A stretch of 64,000 bases of DNA from Mesobacterium_A hydrothermale (GTDB lineage Bacteria; Pseudomonadota; Alphaproteobacteria; Rhodobacterales; Rhodobacteraceae): contig NZ_JAYLLH010000010.1 in assembly GCF_035818635.1 (NCBI RefSeq), positions 82,856-146,855 on the forward strand, read 5' to 3'. Below the pieces are notes generated by a model. The model made no database searches. It saw only the letters and a list, made by a program, of their open reading frames with translations, and was not told the origin of the DNA. The translations under genes were made by a program, and so were the position numbers. Shown here one piece after another: positions 7,621 through 15,416 of the stretch (position 1 is its first letter; the number at the start of each line of letters is the position of its first letter).

Positions 7621-8985
7621 ATGAACGATCTTTCGCCGCGTACCGCACGCGTCATGCCCGTCAGGGTGCCGCTGGTCACGCGCCCGCTGGGGCTGTGGGG
7701 CAGCCTGCGCAAGGTGCGCCAGAACGTGTTGGAGATCATCCCGGAACTGGCCACACGACAGCCCATGATATCTGGTCGCACCGGTGCGCGCTGGCACATG
7801 GTGATGGACCCGCAGGCGATCCGGCGCATGCTGATCGAAAAGTTGGACGACTACCCCAAGTCACTTGTCACCAAGAACCTGCTGCGTCCCGCAATCGGCG
7901 AGTCGCTTTTTATTGCCGAGGGCGCGCATTGGCGCTGGCAACGGCGCGCGGCGGCGCCCGTGTTTTCGGCGCGCAACGTGCTGAATCTGTCACCGATGAT
8001 GAGCCATGCCGCCGACCGCGCGGTTTCCCGGATCGCAAATGCTGGACCGGGCGCGGTCAACGTGGCGGATGAGATGGTCACCACGACATTCGAGGTGATC
8101 TCCGACGTGACCTTTTCCGGAGGAGAGGCGTTTGACCGCGACGGGGTGCACCGCGCCATCGACGGCTATATTGCCGCGGCGGGCAAGATCTCGCTTTTTG
8201 ACATGCTGGGAATGCCCGACTGGGTGCCGCGCCCCGGGCGGGTGATGTCCGGTGGCCCGCTGAAAGAGATGAAGCAGGTGGCAGACCGCGCCATCGACGA
8301 CCGCAAGGCGCGCGGCCCGGCCGGCATTCCCGATCTGCTGGACCTGCTGCTGGCGGGCGAAGACCCGGAAACCAAACGGCAGATGAACACGGCGGAACTG
8401 CGCGACAACCTGCTGACCTTTATCGTGGCCGGGCATGAAACCACGGCGCTGACGCTTGCGTGGTCGCTCTACCTTTGTGCCTTCGATCAAGAGGTCCAGA
8501 ACCGCGCCCGCGCCGAAGCGCACGCCGTGCTCAAGGGCCGGATTGCCGATGGCGCGGATGTGGAAAACCTGCCGTTCATTCGTAAGATCGTGGACGAGGC
8601 GCTGCGGCTTTATCCACCTGCGGCACTGGTGTCGCGAACCGCGCAGAAACCCGATGTGCTGGGCGGGCGCGCGGTGCAGAAGGGCGACACGGTGATGATC
8701 CCGATCTATGCGCTGCACCGGCACAAACTGCTGTGGGACCGGCCCGACAGCTTTGTCCCCGACCGATGGACGGACAAGCCCGAACGCTTTGCTTACCTGC
8801 CCTTCGGTGATGGCCCGCGCATCTGCATCGGCGCCAGTTTCGCGCTGCAAGAGGCGGTCATCATCCTGGCCAGCCTGCTGTCGGGATTTCGCTTCACCCC
8901 GGTGCCCGGCAAAGAGCCGCGCCCGGTGATGATCATCACTTTGCGCCCCGAAGGCGGGGTTTGGCTGAACGCGGAACCGGTCTGA
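7621..8985 (+). CDS. Cytochrome P450
   Basis: A soluble 454-aa class I bacterial P450 monooxygenase. The I-helix oxygen-binding motif is AGHETTALT (about residues 270-278), the K-helix ExxR is EALRLYPPA, and the heme loop FGDGPRICIG runs from 395 to 404 with Cys402 as axial ligand. Overall it resembles fatty-acid-hydroxylating or CYP102-like heme domains rather than camphor-type enzymes, but the substrate cannot be read from sequence. No ferredoxin or reductase gene lies nearby, so it must use partners encoded elsewhere. The start is the ATG at 7621 (MNDLSPRTARVMPV). The 3' end is 4 bp from the convergent adenosyltransferase gene. Confidence 0.93.
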   Translation: MNDLSPRTARVMPVRVPLVTRPLGLWGSLRKVRQNVLEIIPELATRQPMISGRTGARWHMVMDPQAIRRMLIEKLDDYPKSLVTKNLLRPAIGESLFIAEGAHWRWQRRAAAPVFSARNVLNLSPMMSHAADRAVSRIANAGPGAVNVADEMVTTTFEVISDVTFSGGEAFDRDGVHRAIDGYIAAAGKISLFDMLGMPDWVPRPGRVMSGGPLKEMKQVADRAIDDRKARGPAGIPDLLDLLLAGEDPETKRQMNTAELRDNLLTFIVAGHETTALTLAWSLYLCAFDQEVQNRARAEAHAVLKGRIADGADVENLPFIRKIVDEALRLYPPAALVSRTAQKPDVLGGRAVQKGDTVMIPIYALHRHKLLWDRPDSFVPDRWTDKPERFAYLPFGDGPRICIGASFALQEAVIILASLLSGFRFTPVPGKEPRPVMIITLRPEGGVWLNAEPV

Positions 8986-8989
8986 GCCG

Positions 8990-9562
8990 TTACCGGTTCG
9001 CGCCCGGCACCCAAAGCGTATCGGCGCGGCCATCATCATTGGCGATGCGCGCGGCGACGAAGAACCAGTCGCTCAGTCGGTTGAGGTATTTCACCGCCTC
9101 GGTGTTCACCGCTTCCATGGTCGCAAGTTCGACGGTCAGCCGTTCCGCACGACGCGCAACCGTGCGGCAATGGTGCAGATGCGCCGACAGCGCCGACCCG
9201 CCCGGCAGGATGAAGCTGCGCAACGGCTCCAGCCGCTTGTTCATCGCGTCGATTTCGCGTTCCAGCCGCGTCACCTGTTCGGCGACCATGCGCAGCGGCG
9301 GGTAGTCGCGATCAGCGTCCTTTTCCATGTCGGGCACGCACAGGTCCGCCCCAAGGTCGAACAGGTCGTTCTGGATATGCGCCAACTGGGCATCCAGATC
9401 GCCTGTCGCGTGCAGGCGCGCCAGGCCGACGACGGAATTCAGTTCGTCCGAAGTGCCATAGGCCACAACGCGCATTGAATGCTTGGCGACGCGCGCCCCA
9501 TTGCCCAGCGCGGTTTCACCTGCGTCCCCGGTCTTGGTGTAAATCTTGTTCAGAACAACCAT
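8990..9562 (-). CDS. Cob(I)alamin adenosyltransferase, PduO/MMAB type
   Basis: A 190-aa PduO-type ATP:corrinoid adenosyltransferase makes adenosylcobalamin, the cofactor of the ethylmalonyl-CoA mutase encoded at 55.6 kb and of methylmalonyl-CoA mutase. Recognisable motifs are the N-terminal ATP-binding KIYTKTGDAGETALGNG, YGTSDELNSVVGLAR, the cobalamin/ATP-binding ILPGGSALSAHLHHCRTVARRAER, and LNRLSDWFFVAAR near the C terminus. It lies 20 bp downstream of the HIG1-type membrane protein gene and is likely cotranscribed with it. Confidence 0.95.
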   Translation of the reverse strand: MVVLNKIYTKTGDAGETALGNGARVAKHSMRVVAYGTSDELNSVVGLARLHATGDLDAQLAHIQNDLFDLGADLCVPDMEKDADRDYPPLRMVAEQVTRLEREIDAMNKRLEPLRSFILPGGSALSAHLHHCRTVARRAERLTVELATMEAVNTEAVKYLNRLSDWFFVAARIANDDGRADTLWVPGANR

Positions 9563-9582
9563 TGCCTGCCCTCTTGCCTGTT

Positions 9583-9786
9583 TCAGCCCTTGTGCCGGAT
9601 CCAGGTGAATCCGACGATCAGAACCACCGCGATGAACTGGGCGATGATCCGCCAGCGCATCGCCCGGTTCGAATACTTGGCGTTGAACGCCCCACCCTTG
9701 GCGAAGCTTGCGATGCCGAACATCAGAATGCCGACGACCGCCAGCATAGAGACGGCGACAAGGATAAACAGCGGATCGTCTTTCAT
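9583..9786 (-). CDS. Small twin-transmembrane protein with HIG1-like domain
   Basis: A 67-aa protein has two predicted membrane helices (about 7-27 and 46-62) joined by a basic loop. The loop carries RWRIIAQ, matching the RxRxxxQ core of HIG1 (hypoxia-induced gene 1) domains. Mitochondrial HIG1 proteins (Rcf1) associate with cytochrome c oxidase and respiratory supercomplexes, and alphaproteobacteria hold many of the bacterial relatives, so a respiratory-chain accessory role is a reasonable inference. An AGGAGAG ribosome-binding site lies 5 nt before the ATG. The reason for its pairing with the adenosyltransferase gene is unclear. Confidence 0.85.
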   Translation of the reverse strand: MKDDPLFILVAVSMLAVVGILMFGIASFAKGGAFNAKYSNRAMRWRIIAQFIAVVLIVGFTWIRHKG

Positions 9787-9855
9787 GGCACTCTCCTGTC
9801 AGTGTGGCCTGGCGGCACGATGTAGCGGACCACGGGCAAAAAGCGAACGCGGCAA

Positions 9856-10689
9856 TCAGCCCTTGGCGATCACCCAGTCCAGAAGCCGGGTCGGCAGCAG
9901 CCGTCGCGCCAGTCCCATGATATAGGTTGGCGTGGTGATATAATAGCGCGGCTTTGGCCGACGGCTTTCCAAGGCATGAATCAGCTTTTTTGTCACCGCC
10001 GACGGCGGCAGTTCGAACCGGTCGGGGCCGCGATCTTCGTACAGGCGTTTGAGCAGACTGTCGCGGTACTGGTCCGCGCGCGCCGAGTGCTGCCAGTCTA
10101 CCCAGCGTTCGAAATGCGGAATCGAATTGACGCGGATCTTCGACGTGACCGGCCCGGTGTTCAGGGTAACGATGTGAATGTCGGTATCCCGCATCTCGAC
10201 CCGCAGTGTATCGGTCAGACCTTCGAGCGCGAATTTCGTTGCAACATACGCACCACGCCAGCGCAGCGTCACCAACCCAAGGACCGACGAATGGTTGACG
10301 ATCCGCCCGTGCCCCTGCGCGCGCATCACCGGGATCACTTTGCAGGTCAGATCGTGCAGGCCAAAGACATTGGCCTCGAAGATCTCGCGCAAGGCGCCGG
10401 CGGGCAGGTCCTCGACCGCGCCGGGTGTGCCGTGGGCACCGTTGTTGAACAGCGCATCCAGCGTGCCGCCGGTCGCGGCCAGCACCTCGGCCAGACCGAT
10501 TTCGATGCTGGCGGGATCGGTGTGGTCGATGCGCGGGCTTTCGAAACCCTCGGCCCGCAACCGGTCGCAGTCCTTTTCCTGCCGGCAGGAGGCAAAGACG
10601 CGCCAGCCCCGTGCGCGCAGCCCGTGGATGGCGTCATAGCCGATGCCCGAAGAGGACCCGGTGACAAGGATCGAAGGTTTCTGTGTCAT
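9856..10689 (-). CDS. Short-chain dehydrogenase/reductase (SDR)
   Basis: A 277-aa classical SDR has a Rossmann glycine motif GSSSGIG (11-17), an NNG stabilising motif (82-84), catalytic Ser near 134-135 and YVATK with Tyr148 and Lys152. The longer C terminus (SRRPKPRYYITTPTYIMGLARRLLP) is like that of SDRs acting on lipids or retinoid-like substrates, but the substrate is unknown. The start at MTQKPSIL (10689) is favoured over the ATG at 10710, because the nucleotide-binding strand would otherwise start late. It has no clear operon partner; the SH3 gene on the same strand lies 37 bp upstream. Confidence 0.88.
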   Translation of the reverse strand: MTQKPSILVTGSSSGIGYDAIHGLRARGWRVFASCRQEKDCDRLRAEGFESPRIDHTDPASIEIGLAEVLAATGGTLDALFNNGAHGTPGAVEDLPAGALREIFEANVFGLHDLTCKVIPVMRAQGHGRIVNHSSVLGLVTLRWRGAYVATKFALEGLTDTLRVEMRDTDIHIVTLNTGPVTSKIRVNSIPHFERWVDWQHSARADQYRDSLLKRLYEDRGPDRFELPPSAVTKKLIHALESRRPKPRYYITTPTYIMGLARRLLPTRLLDWVIAKG

Positions 10690-10726
10690 GCGCGCCCTGA
10701 TAACGCGCACGCAGCAAGCTGCAAGA

Positions 10727-11293
10727 TCAGTTCGACGCCGTTACAAGGAAATCGGCGATCCAGCCCACGCGGTTGTCGCCCACAACGCGCAGTTTCAGCC
10801 AACCGTCACCAGAATCGTCCAGAACCACGACCTCGTCACCTCGGCTCAAACGCGCCAGCACGGCATAGTTCGTACCCGGCCCATTGCGCATGTTCACGCG
10901 ATTGCCCGTGATTTCACGAAAATCAAGATACAGCGGGGCAGGCGCGGTCACCGGTTCGGGTTCGGCAATGGCGACGACCGGTTCAGGTACGACCACGGGT
11001 ACGGCATCCGCCACCACAGGTTGCGATGCGGGGGCGGCGGCCGTGTCCGCACTGACCGGCGCGGGTTCAGAGACCACCACAGCGGCCACCTTTTCCGGCG
11101 CAGGTGCTGCGACACGTTCGACAACGGCGACCGATGTCAGGTCAAGCGTGCTGGATGCTCGTGAAACGGACTGCAATTCCTCCGTCTGGACCTCGGCAAC
11201 CTCGGCCGATTTCGGTTCGAATTCAGACCCGCCGGACATTTCATACCAAGTCCAGCCCAGGAACCCGAACGTCAACAGAATGAACCGCGTCAT
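10727..11293 (-). CDS. Secreted/anchored bacterial SH3-domain protein
   Basis: A 188-aa protein with an N-terminal hydrophobic segment (residues 1-18, TRFILLTFGFLGWTWYEM) acts as signal anchor. A ~100-residue Ala/Val/Pro/Glu-rich linker follows, then a C-terminal SH3_3 domain (about 127-186) with NVRNGP-like VNMRNGPGTNYAVLARL and WLKLRVVG...GWIADFLV. Bacterial SH3 domains in such envelope proteins usually bind peptidoglycan or protein ligands. It is divergent from parC, with 172 bp between starts. Confidence 0.85.
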   Translation of the reverse strand: MTRFILLTFGFLGWTWYEMSGGSEFEPKSAEVAEVQTEELQSVSRASSTLDLTSVAVVERVAAPAPEKVAAVVVSEPAPVSADTAAAPASQPVVADAVPVVVPEPVVAIAEPEPVTAPAPLYLDFREITGNRVNMRNGPGTNYAVLARLSRGDEVVVLDDSGDGWLKLRVVGDNRVGWIADFLVTASN

Positions 11294-11465
11294 ACCGCGA
11301 TACCCCCCAATACCTTACATGTCATTTCTACCGGGCCGCGAGCAGACGGGTGCGGTCCCGTCCCACACTTCTAGCAGATTCCCGCCAACGGCCCAAAGGG
11401 TGAAGGGAAATTAATTTTCCCCGCTCCGCTTGCCGGGGCATCTGCGCAACGGTATCACAGCATCT

Positions 11466-13781
11466 ATGGACGAGCAGCATAATGACACCAATATCGGCCC
11501 CCGCGACGTGGCCGAACCTTTGCGGCGCGCGATCGGCGATCGGTATCTGACCTATGCGCTGTCGACGATCATGCACCGCGCGCTGCCCGATGCGCGCGAC
11601 GGGCTGAAGCCGGTCCACCGCCGGATTCTTTACGCCATGCGCCGGCTTCGCTTGACGGCGTCCGGCGGGTTTCTGAAATCGGCCAAGATCAGCGGCGATA
11701 CGATGGGGGATTTCCACCCGCACGGCGACGCCGCGATTTACGACGCCATGGCGCGCCTGGCGCAGGATTTCGTGATCCGCTACCCGCTGGTCGACGGGCA
11801 GGGCAATTTCGGAAACATCGACGGCGACAACCCCGCCGCCAGCCGCTACACCGAAGCCCGCATGACTATCATGTCCGAGGCGTTGCTGGACGGGCTTGAC
11901 GAAAATGCCGTCGATTTTCGCCCGAACTATGACGGACGGTTGCAGGAACCTGTGGTTCTGCCCGCATCCTATCCCAACCTTCTGGCAAACGGCTCCAGCG
12001 GGATCGCGGTCGGTATGGCGACCAACATTCCGCCTCACAATATCGGGGAATTGCTGGATGCCTGCCTGCACCTGATCAAGGCCCCCGATGCGCGCGACGA
12101 GACGTTGCTGAACTACGTCCCCGGCCCCGATTTCCCGACCGGGGGAATCATCGTCGAACCCAAGGACTCGATTGCCAAGGCCTATGCCACCGGGCGTGGC
12201 GCGTTTCGTCTGCGCTGCCGCTACGAGGTCGAGGACCTGGGCCGGGGCACCTGGCAAGTGGTAGTGACCGAAATCCCCTACCAGGTGCAGAAATCCAAAC
12301 TGATCGAGCGCATCGCCGAGTTGATCCAGACCAAGAAGACCCCGATCCTGGCCGACGTACGTGACGAATCCGCAGATGACATCCGCATCGTACTGGAACC
12401 TCGGTCGAAGAATGTCGATCCAGATGTGCTGATGGGCATGCTTTACCGCAATTGCGACCTGGAGATCCGCTTTTCGTTGAACATGAATGTGCTGATCGAT
12501 GGCGTGACGCCCAAGGTCTGTTCGATGAAGGAAGTGCTGCGCGCCTTCCTTGATTTCCGGCGCGAGGTTCTGATCCGGCGGGCCGAACACCGGATGGAAA
12601 AGATCGACCACCGGCTGGAAGTGCTGGAAGGTCTGATCGTCGCCTTCCTGAACCTTGACCGTGTGATCGACATCATCCGCTATGACGAGTCGCCCAAGGA
12701 CGCCTTGATGCGCGAAGACTGGGGCAAGGACCACGTCCGCGCCCTTTCAGAGGCCGACTATGTCCCCCCTGCCACCGTCGCGACCGAGGACGAACTGGGC
12801 CTGACCGACGTGCAGGCTGAGGCGATCCTGAACATGCGCCTGCGGTCGCTGCGCAAGCTGGAAGAGATGGAACTGGTCGCCGAACGCGACAAGCTGATGG
12901 AAGAACGCGCCGGGCTGGAAGACCTGCTGGACTCCGGCGACCTGCAATGGAAGGCGATTGCCGATCAGCTGCGCGAGGTGCGCAAGGCCTTTGGCAAGGA
13001 CGCACCCGGCGGCGCGCGACGCACCACCTTTGCCGAGGCCGGTGAGGTCGAGGAAGTGCCGCTTGAGGCGATGATCGACCGCGAACCGATCACAGTTGTA
13101 TGTTCGCAGATGGGTTGGATCCGCGCAATGAAGGGCCACATTGACCTGTCCCAGGACCTGAAGTTCAAGGACGGCGATCGCCCGCGGTTCATCTTCCACG
13201 CGGAAACCACCGACCGGCTGCTGGTTTTTGGCTCGAACGGGCGGTTCTATACCCTGTCGGCGGCCAACTTGCCGGGTGGGCGTGGCATGGGTGAACCCTT
13301 GCGCCTGATGATCGACCTGCCGAACGAGGCAGAGATCCTGTCGTTCCTGATTCACCAACCCGATCGGCGGTTGCTGGTTGCCTCGGACGCGGGCGATGGG
13401 TTCATTGTGCCGGAAAACGACGTTGTGGCGCAGACCCGCGCGGGCAAGCAGGTGCTGAACGTCCGCGATGGCGCGCGCGCGCTGCTGTGCAAGCCGGTCA
13501 ATGGCGATGCCGTTGCCGTTGTCGGGCAGAACCGCAAGGTCCTGGTCTTCATGGCGGACGAACTGCCGGAAATGGGCCGGGGCAAGGGGGTCCGGTTGCA
13601 GAAATACAAGGACGGCGGCCTGTCCGATGCGACCACCTTTACGTTTGCCGACGGGCTGACCTGGCTGGATCCGGCGGGGCGCACCCGTACCGAAAGCGAC
13701 CTGTCAGAATGGATTGGCAAACGCGCCAGCAGCGGTCGCATGGCGCCGCGCGGCTTCCCCCGGGACAACAAGTTCACCTGA
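11466..13781 (+). CDS. parC: DNA topoisomerase IV subunit A
   Basis: ParC (771 aa) is the DNA-breaking subunit of topoisomerase IV, which unlinks replicated chromosomes. The catalytic Tyr lies in AASRYTEARMT. The N-terminal region has the conserved ARDGLKPVHRRILYAM, and the C-terminal part contains beta-pinwheel repeats (for example TVVCSQMGWIRAMKGH). In the quinolone-resistance region the motif reads HPHGDAAIYDAM, so the positions equal to E. coli Ser80 and Glu84 are Ala and Asp. The start MDEQHND at 11466 is preferred; an upstream in-frame start at 11430 adds a 12-residue non-conserved extension. It is convergent with the hydroxylase gene. Confidence 0.97.
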   Translation: MDEQHNDTNIGPRDVAEPLRRAIGDRYLTYALSTIMHRALPDARDGLKPVHRRILYAMRRLRLTASGGFLKSAKISGDTMGDFHPHGDAAIYDAMARLAQDFVIRYPLVDGQGNFGNIDGDNPAASRYTEARMTIMSEALLDGLDENAVDFRPNYDGRLQEPVVLPASYPNLLANGSSGIAVGMATNIPPHNIGELLDACLHLIKAPDARDETLLNYVPGPDFPTGGIIVEPKDSIAKAYATGRGAFRLRCRYEVEDLGRGTWQVVVTEIPYQVQKSKLIERIAELIQTKKTPILADVRDESADDIRIVLEPRSKNVDPDVLMGMLYRNCDLEIRFSLNMNVLIDGVTPKVCSMKEVLRAFLDFRREVLIRRAEHRMEKIDHRLEVLEGLIVAFLNLDRVIDIIRYDESPKDALMREDWGKDHVRALSEADYVPPATVATEDELGLTDVQAEAILNMRLRSLRKLEEMELVAERDKLMEERAGLEDLLDSGDLQWKAIADQLREVRKAFGKDAPGGARRTTFAEAGEVEEVPLEAMIDREPITVVCSQMGWIRAMKGHIDLSQDLKFKDGDRPRFIFHAETTDRLLVFGSNGRFYTLSAANLPGGRGMGEPLRLMIDLPNEAEILSFLIHQPDRRLLVASDAGDGFIVPENDVVAQTRAGKQVLNVRDGARALLCKPVNGDAVAVVGQNRKVLVFMADELPEMGRGKGVRLQKYKDGGLSDATTFTFADGLTWLDPAGRTRTESDLSEWIGKRASSGRMAPRGFPRDNKFT

Positions 13782-13816
13782 CGCCCGCCACGCAACTGCG
13801 CCTGGGGGCGGTCCAC

Positions 13817-14476
13817 TCAGCCCTCGGCCCACATCCTCAGCAAGTTGGACCGGGTCTTGGTCAACGTGTCGAACAGGGCGGTCTTGCCGTCCTGCGCATG
13901 AACCTGCTGCACCGCGCGGTCGAGGTCGAAGAGAACCTCGCGCTGGCCGGGTGACCGGATCCAGCTTTGCACCCAGCCAACCACCGCCAGCCGTTCGCCG
14001 CGCGTGACCGGCGACACCCGGTGCAGCGTGGTTGACGGATACAGGATCAGACTGCCCGCAGGCAGGCGGATCGCGCGGGTTTCCAGCGGCTCCTCGATTT
14101 CCAGCGCGCCGCCGTCATAGCTGTCGGGGTCGGACAGGAACAAGGTGAACGACAGGTCCGTCCGCACCCCCTGCATCAGCGCATCGTCAACATGCAACCC
14201 ATAGGTTTGCCCCGCGCGATAGCGCGACAGGATCAGCCGGGTCATCGCCCGCGGACGCGCGGCAGAGGCAAAGACCGGGTGCGCCATCAGCGCCGCCTGT
14301 ACCTTGGCCTGCACGGCCTCCAGCTCTGGCGACGGGGCGGCCTGTGCGTTGGCCTTGACCTGTTGCGCAAAGCGCCCGGCGGTCACCCGGCCATCGTCGA
14401 ATGTCATCTCTGCGGCTTCTGCCCGGATCGCCGCAACCTCTGCTGGGCAGAGAACGTTTTCGATGGCCAGAAACAT
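13817..14476 (-). CDS. PKHD-type Fe(II)/2-oxoglutarate hydroxylase (PiuC/YbiX-like)
   Basis: A 219-aa dioxygenase of the PKHD (prolyl-4-hydroxylase-like) family. The iron ligands are visible as HVD in YGLHVDDALM and the distal His in STTLHRVSPVTRGERLAVVGW, where the Arg would bind 2-oxoglutarate. Homologues (PiuC, YbiX) are typically iron-repressed and sit next to siderophore receptor genes; the substrate is unknown. Here the gene is second in a pair, 4 bp after the unknown periplasmic protein gene, under a perfect iron-response box at 15283-15299. No receptor gene is adjacent. Confidence 0.9.
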   Translation of the reverse strand: MFLAIENVLCPAEVAAIRAEAAEMTFDDGRVTAGRFAQQVKANAQAAPSPELEAVQAKVQAALMAHPVFASAARPRAMTRLILSRYRAGQTYGLHVDDALMQGVRTDLSFTLFLSDPDSYDGGALEIEEPLETRAIRLPAGSLILYPSTTLHRVSPVTRGERLAVVGWVQSWIRSPGQREVLFDLDRAVQQVHAQDGKTALFDTLTKTRSNLLRMWAEG

Positions 14477-14480
14477 GGGC

Positions 14481-15269
14481 CTAGCGCACCTTCAGCCCGG
14501 CGATCTCGATCCGAGCAGCAGCGCCATAAACAGCGGACGGGTCCGCAGACTTTATGCCGGCCGCCATCATCGGCAAGACCTCATCGCAGATTGCAATCAC
14601 CTTTTGCGCAGGCTTGTGGTTGTCCGGCATCGCTGCGGCCAGCGACCGCGCAGAGGTCAGGAAAGCGCGGCCTTCCAGCATGGCCACCGGGTCGGACTGT
14701 TCGACACCATAGGCAAATTCCGCTGCGGCGTCCTTGGCCACCTGGGTCATTGCCTCGAACCGCGCCCGATCTCCACCAGGCCCTTTGGCCTGCGTAGCGC
14801 GGATCGTCGCGATGGACCGGTCGATGGCCGCGTGAATCACCTCTGCCCCGGCTTCGTCGTAGAACGACTCTGTAACTTCTGCGATGGCAGGGGTGACGGC
14901 ATCGGGCACATGCGCCAGCACCAGCCGCGTGCGCAGCCCGTCCATGAATTCCGCCTCAGGGTGGTTGGCGATGGCCGAGGCTTCGTCGACCTCGCCCTCA
15001 TCGTAAAGCGCGCGCACGGCCAGCATGTGCGCCTCAAGCTTGGCGAGTTCGATCTGCAACGCCGCGTCGGGGCTGGCTGTTTCCGGTGCGGCGCCTTCAC
15101 CGCCCTCGCCGCCTTCACCGCTTGCGGCGGTCCCGGCCGCAAGCCAAAGCTTGGCACCTTCGGGGCCTGCTTGGGCCGGACAGGCTGCCGTGGTCACAGC
15201 GGCTCCGACAAGGGCAAGTCCGGCCCACATGCGCGGGCGAACTGTCCGGGGGGTGTCATCCGTCATCAT
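14481..15269 (-). CDS. Uncharacterised, probably iron-regulated periplasmic protein
   Basis: A 262-aa protein with an N-terminal export signal (hydrophobic WAGLALVGAAVTTAAC, then PAQA as likely cleavage site). A short Gly/Glu-rich segment (about 45-60) is followed by an almost fully helical, acidic domain with no recognisable catalytic motif (for example LAKLEAHMLAVRALYDEGEVDE). I do not recognise the family. It is first in an operon with the PKHD hydroxylase. GGGAG 5 nt before the ATG at 15269 supports the start, and the iron box ends 13 nt upstream of it. A role in iron limitation is therefore inferred from context only. Confidence 0.75.
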   Translation of the reverse strand: MMTDDTPRTVRPRMWAGLALVGAAVTTAACPAQAGPEGAKLWLAAGTAASGEGGEGGEGAAPETASPDAALQIELAKLEAHMLAVRALYDEGEVDEASAIANHPEAEFMDGLRTRLVLAHVPDAVTPAIAEVTESFYDEAGAEVIHAAIDRSIATIRATQAKGPGGDRARFEAMTQVAKDAAAEFAYGVEQSDPVAMLEGRAFLTSARSLAAAMPDNHKPAQKVIAICDEVLPMMAAGIKSADPSAVYGAAARIEIAGLKVR

Positions 15270-15282
15270 TGGCTCCCATTAG

Positions 15283-15299
15283 CTGACTAAAATAGTCAG
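15283..15299 (-). promoter_or_regulatory. Candidate iron-responsive operator (IRO/RirA-type box)
   Basis: The sequence CTGACTA-aaa-TAGTCAG is a perfect 7-bp inverted repeat. It matches the TGA-N9-TCA pattern described for the iron-rhizobial (RirA-type) regulators of alphaproteobacteria. It sits 13 bp upstream of the start codon of the unknown-protein/hydroxylase operon, where a bound repressor would block initiation. The divergent DUF898 gene starts 117 bp away on the other side. Confidence 0.7.
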
Positions 15300-15416
15300 T
15301 AATTCATTCCCCCGCTGGCGTCAATCCACACACCGAATCGTGACCCTCGTGCATAGGGCGTGAAAAACCTGCGCGTGGCAATTGGCGCGCGGCGACGATT
15401 GCGGCACTGTACAGGC

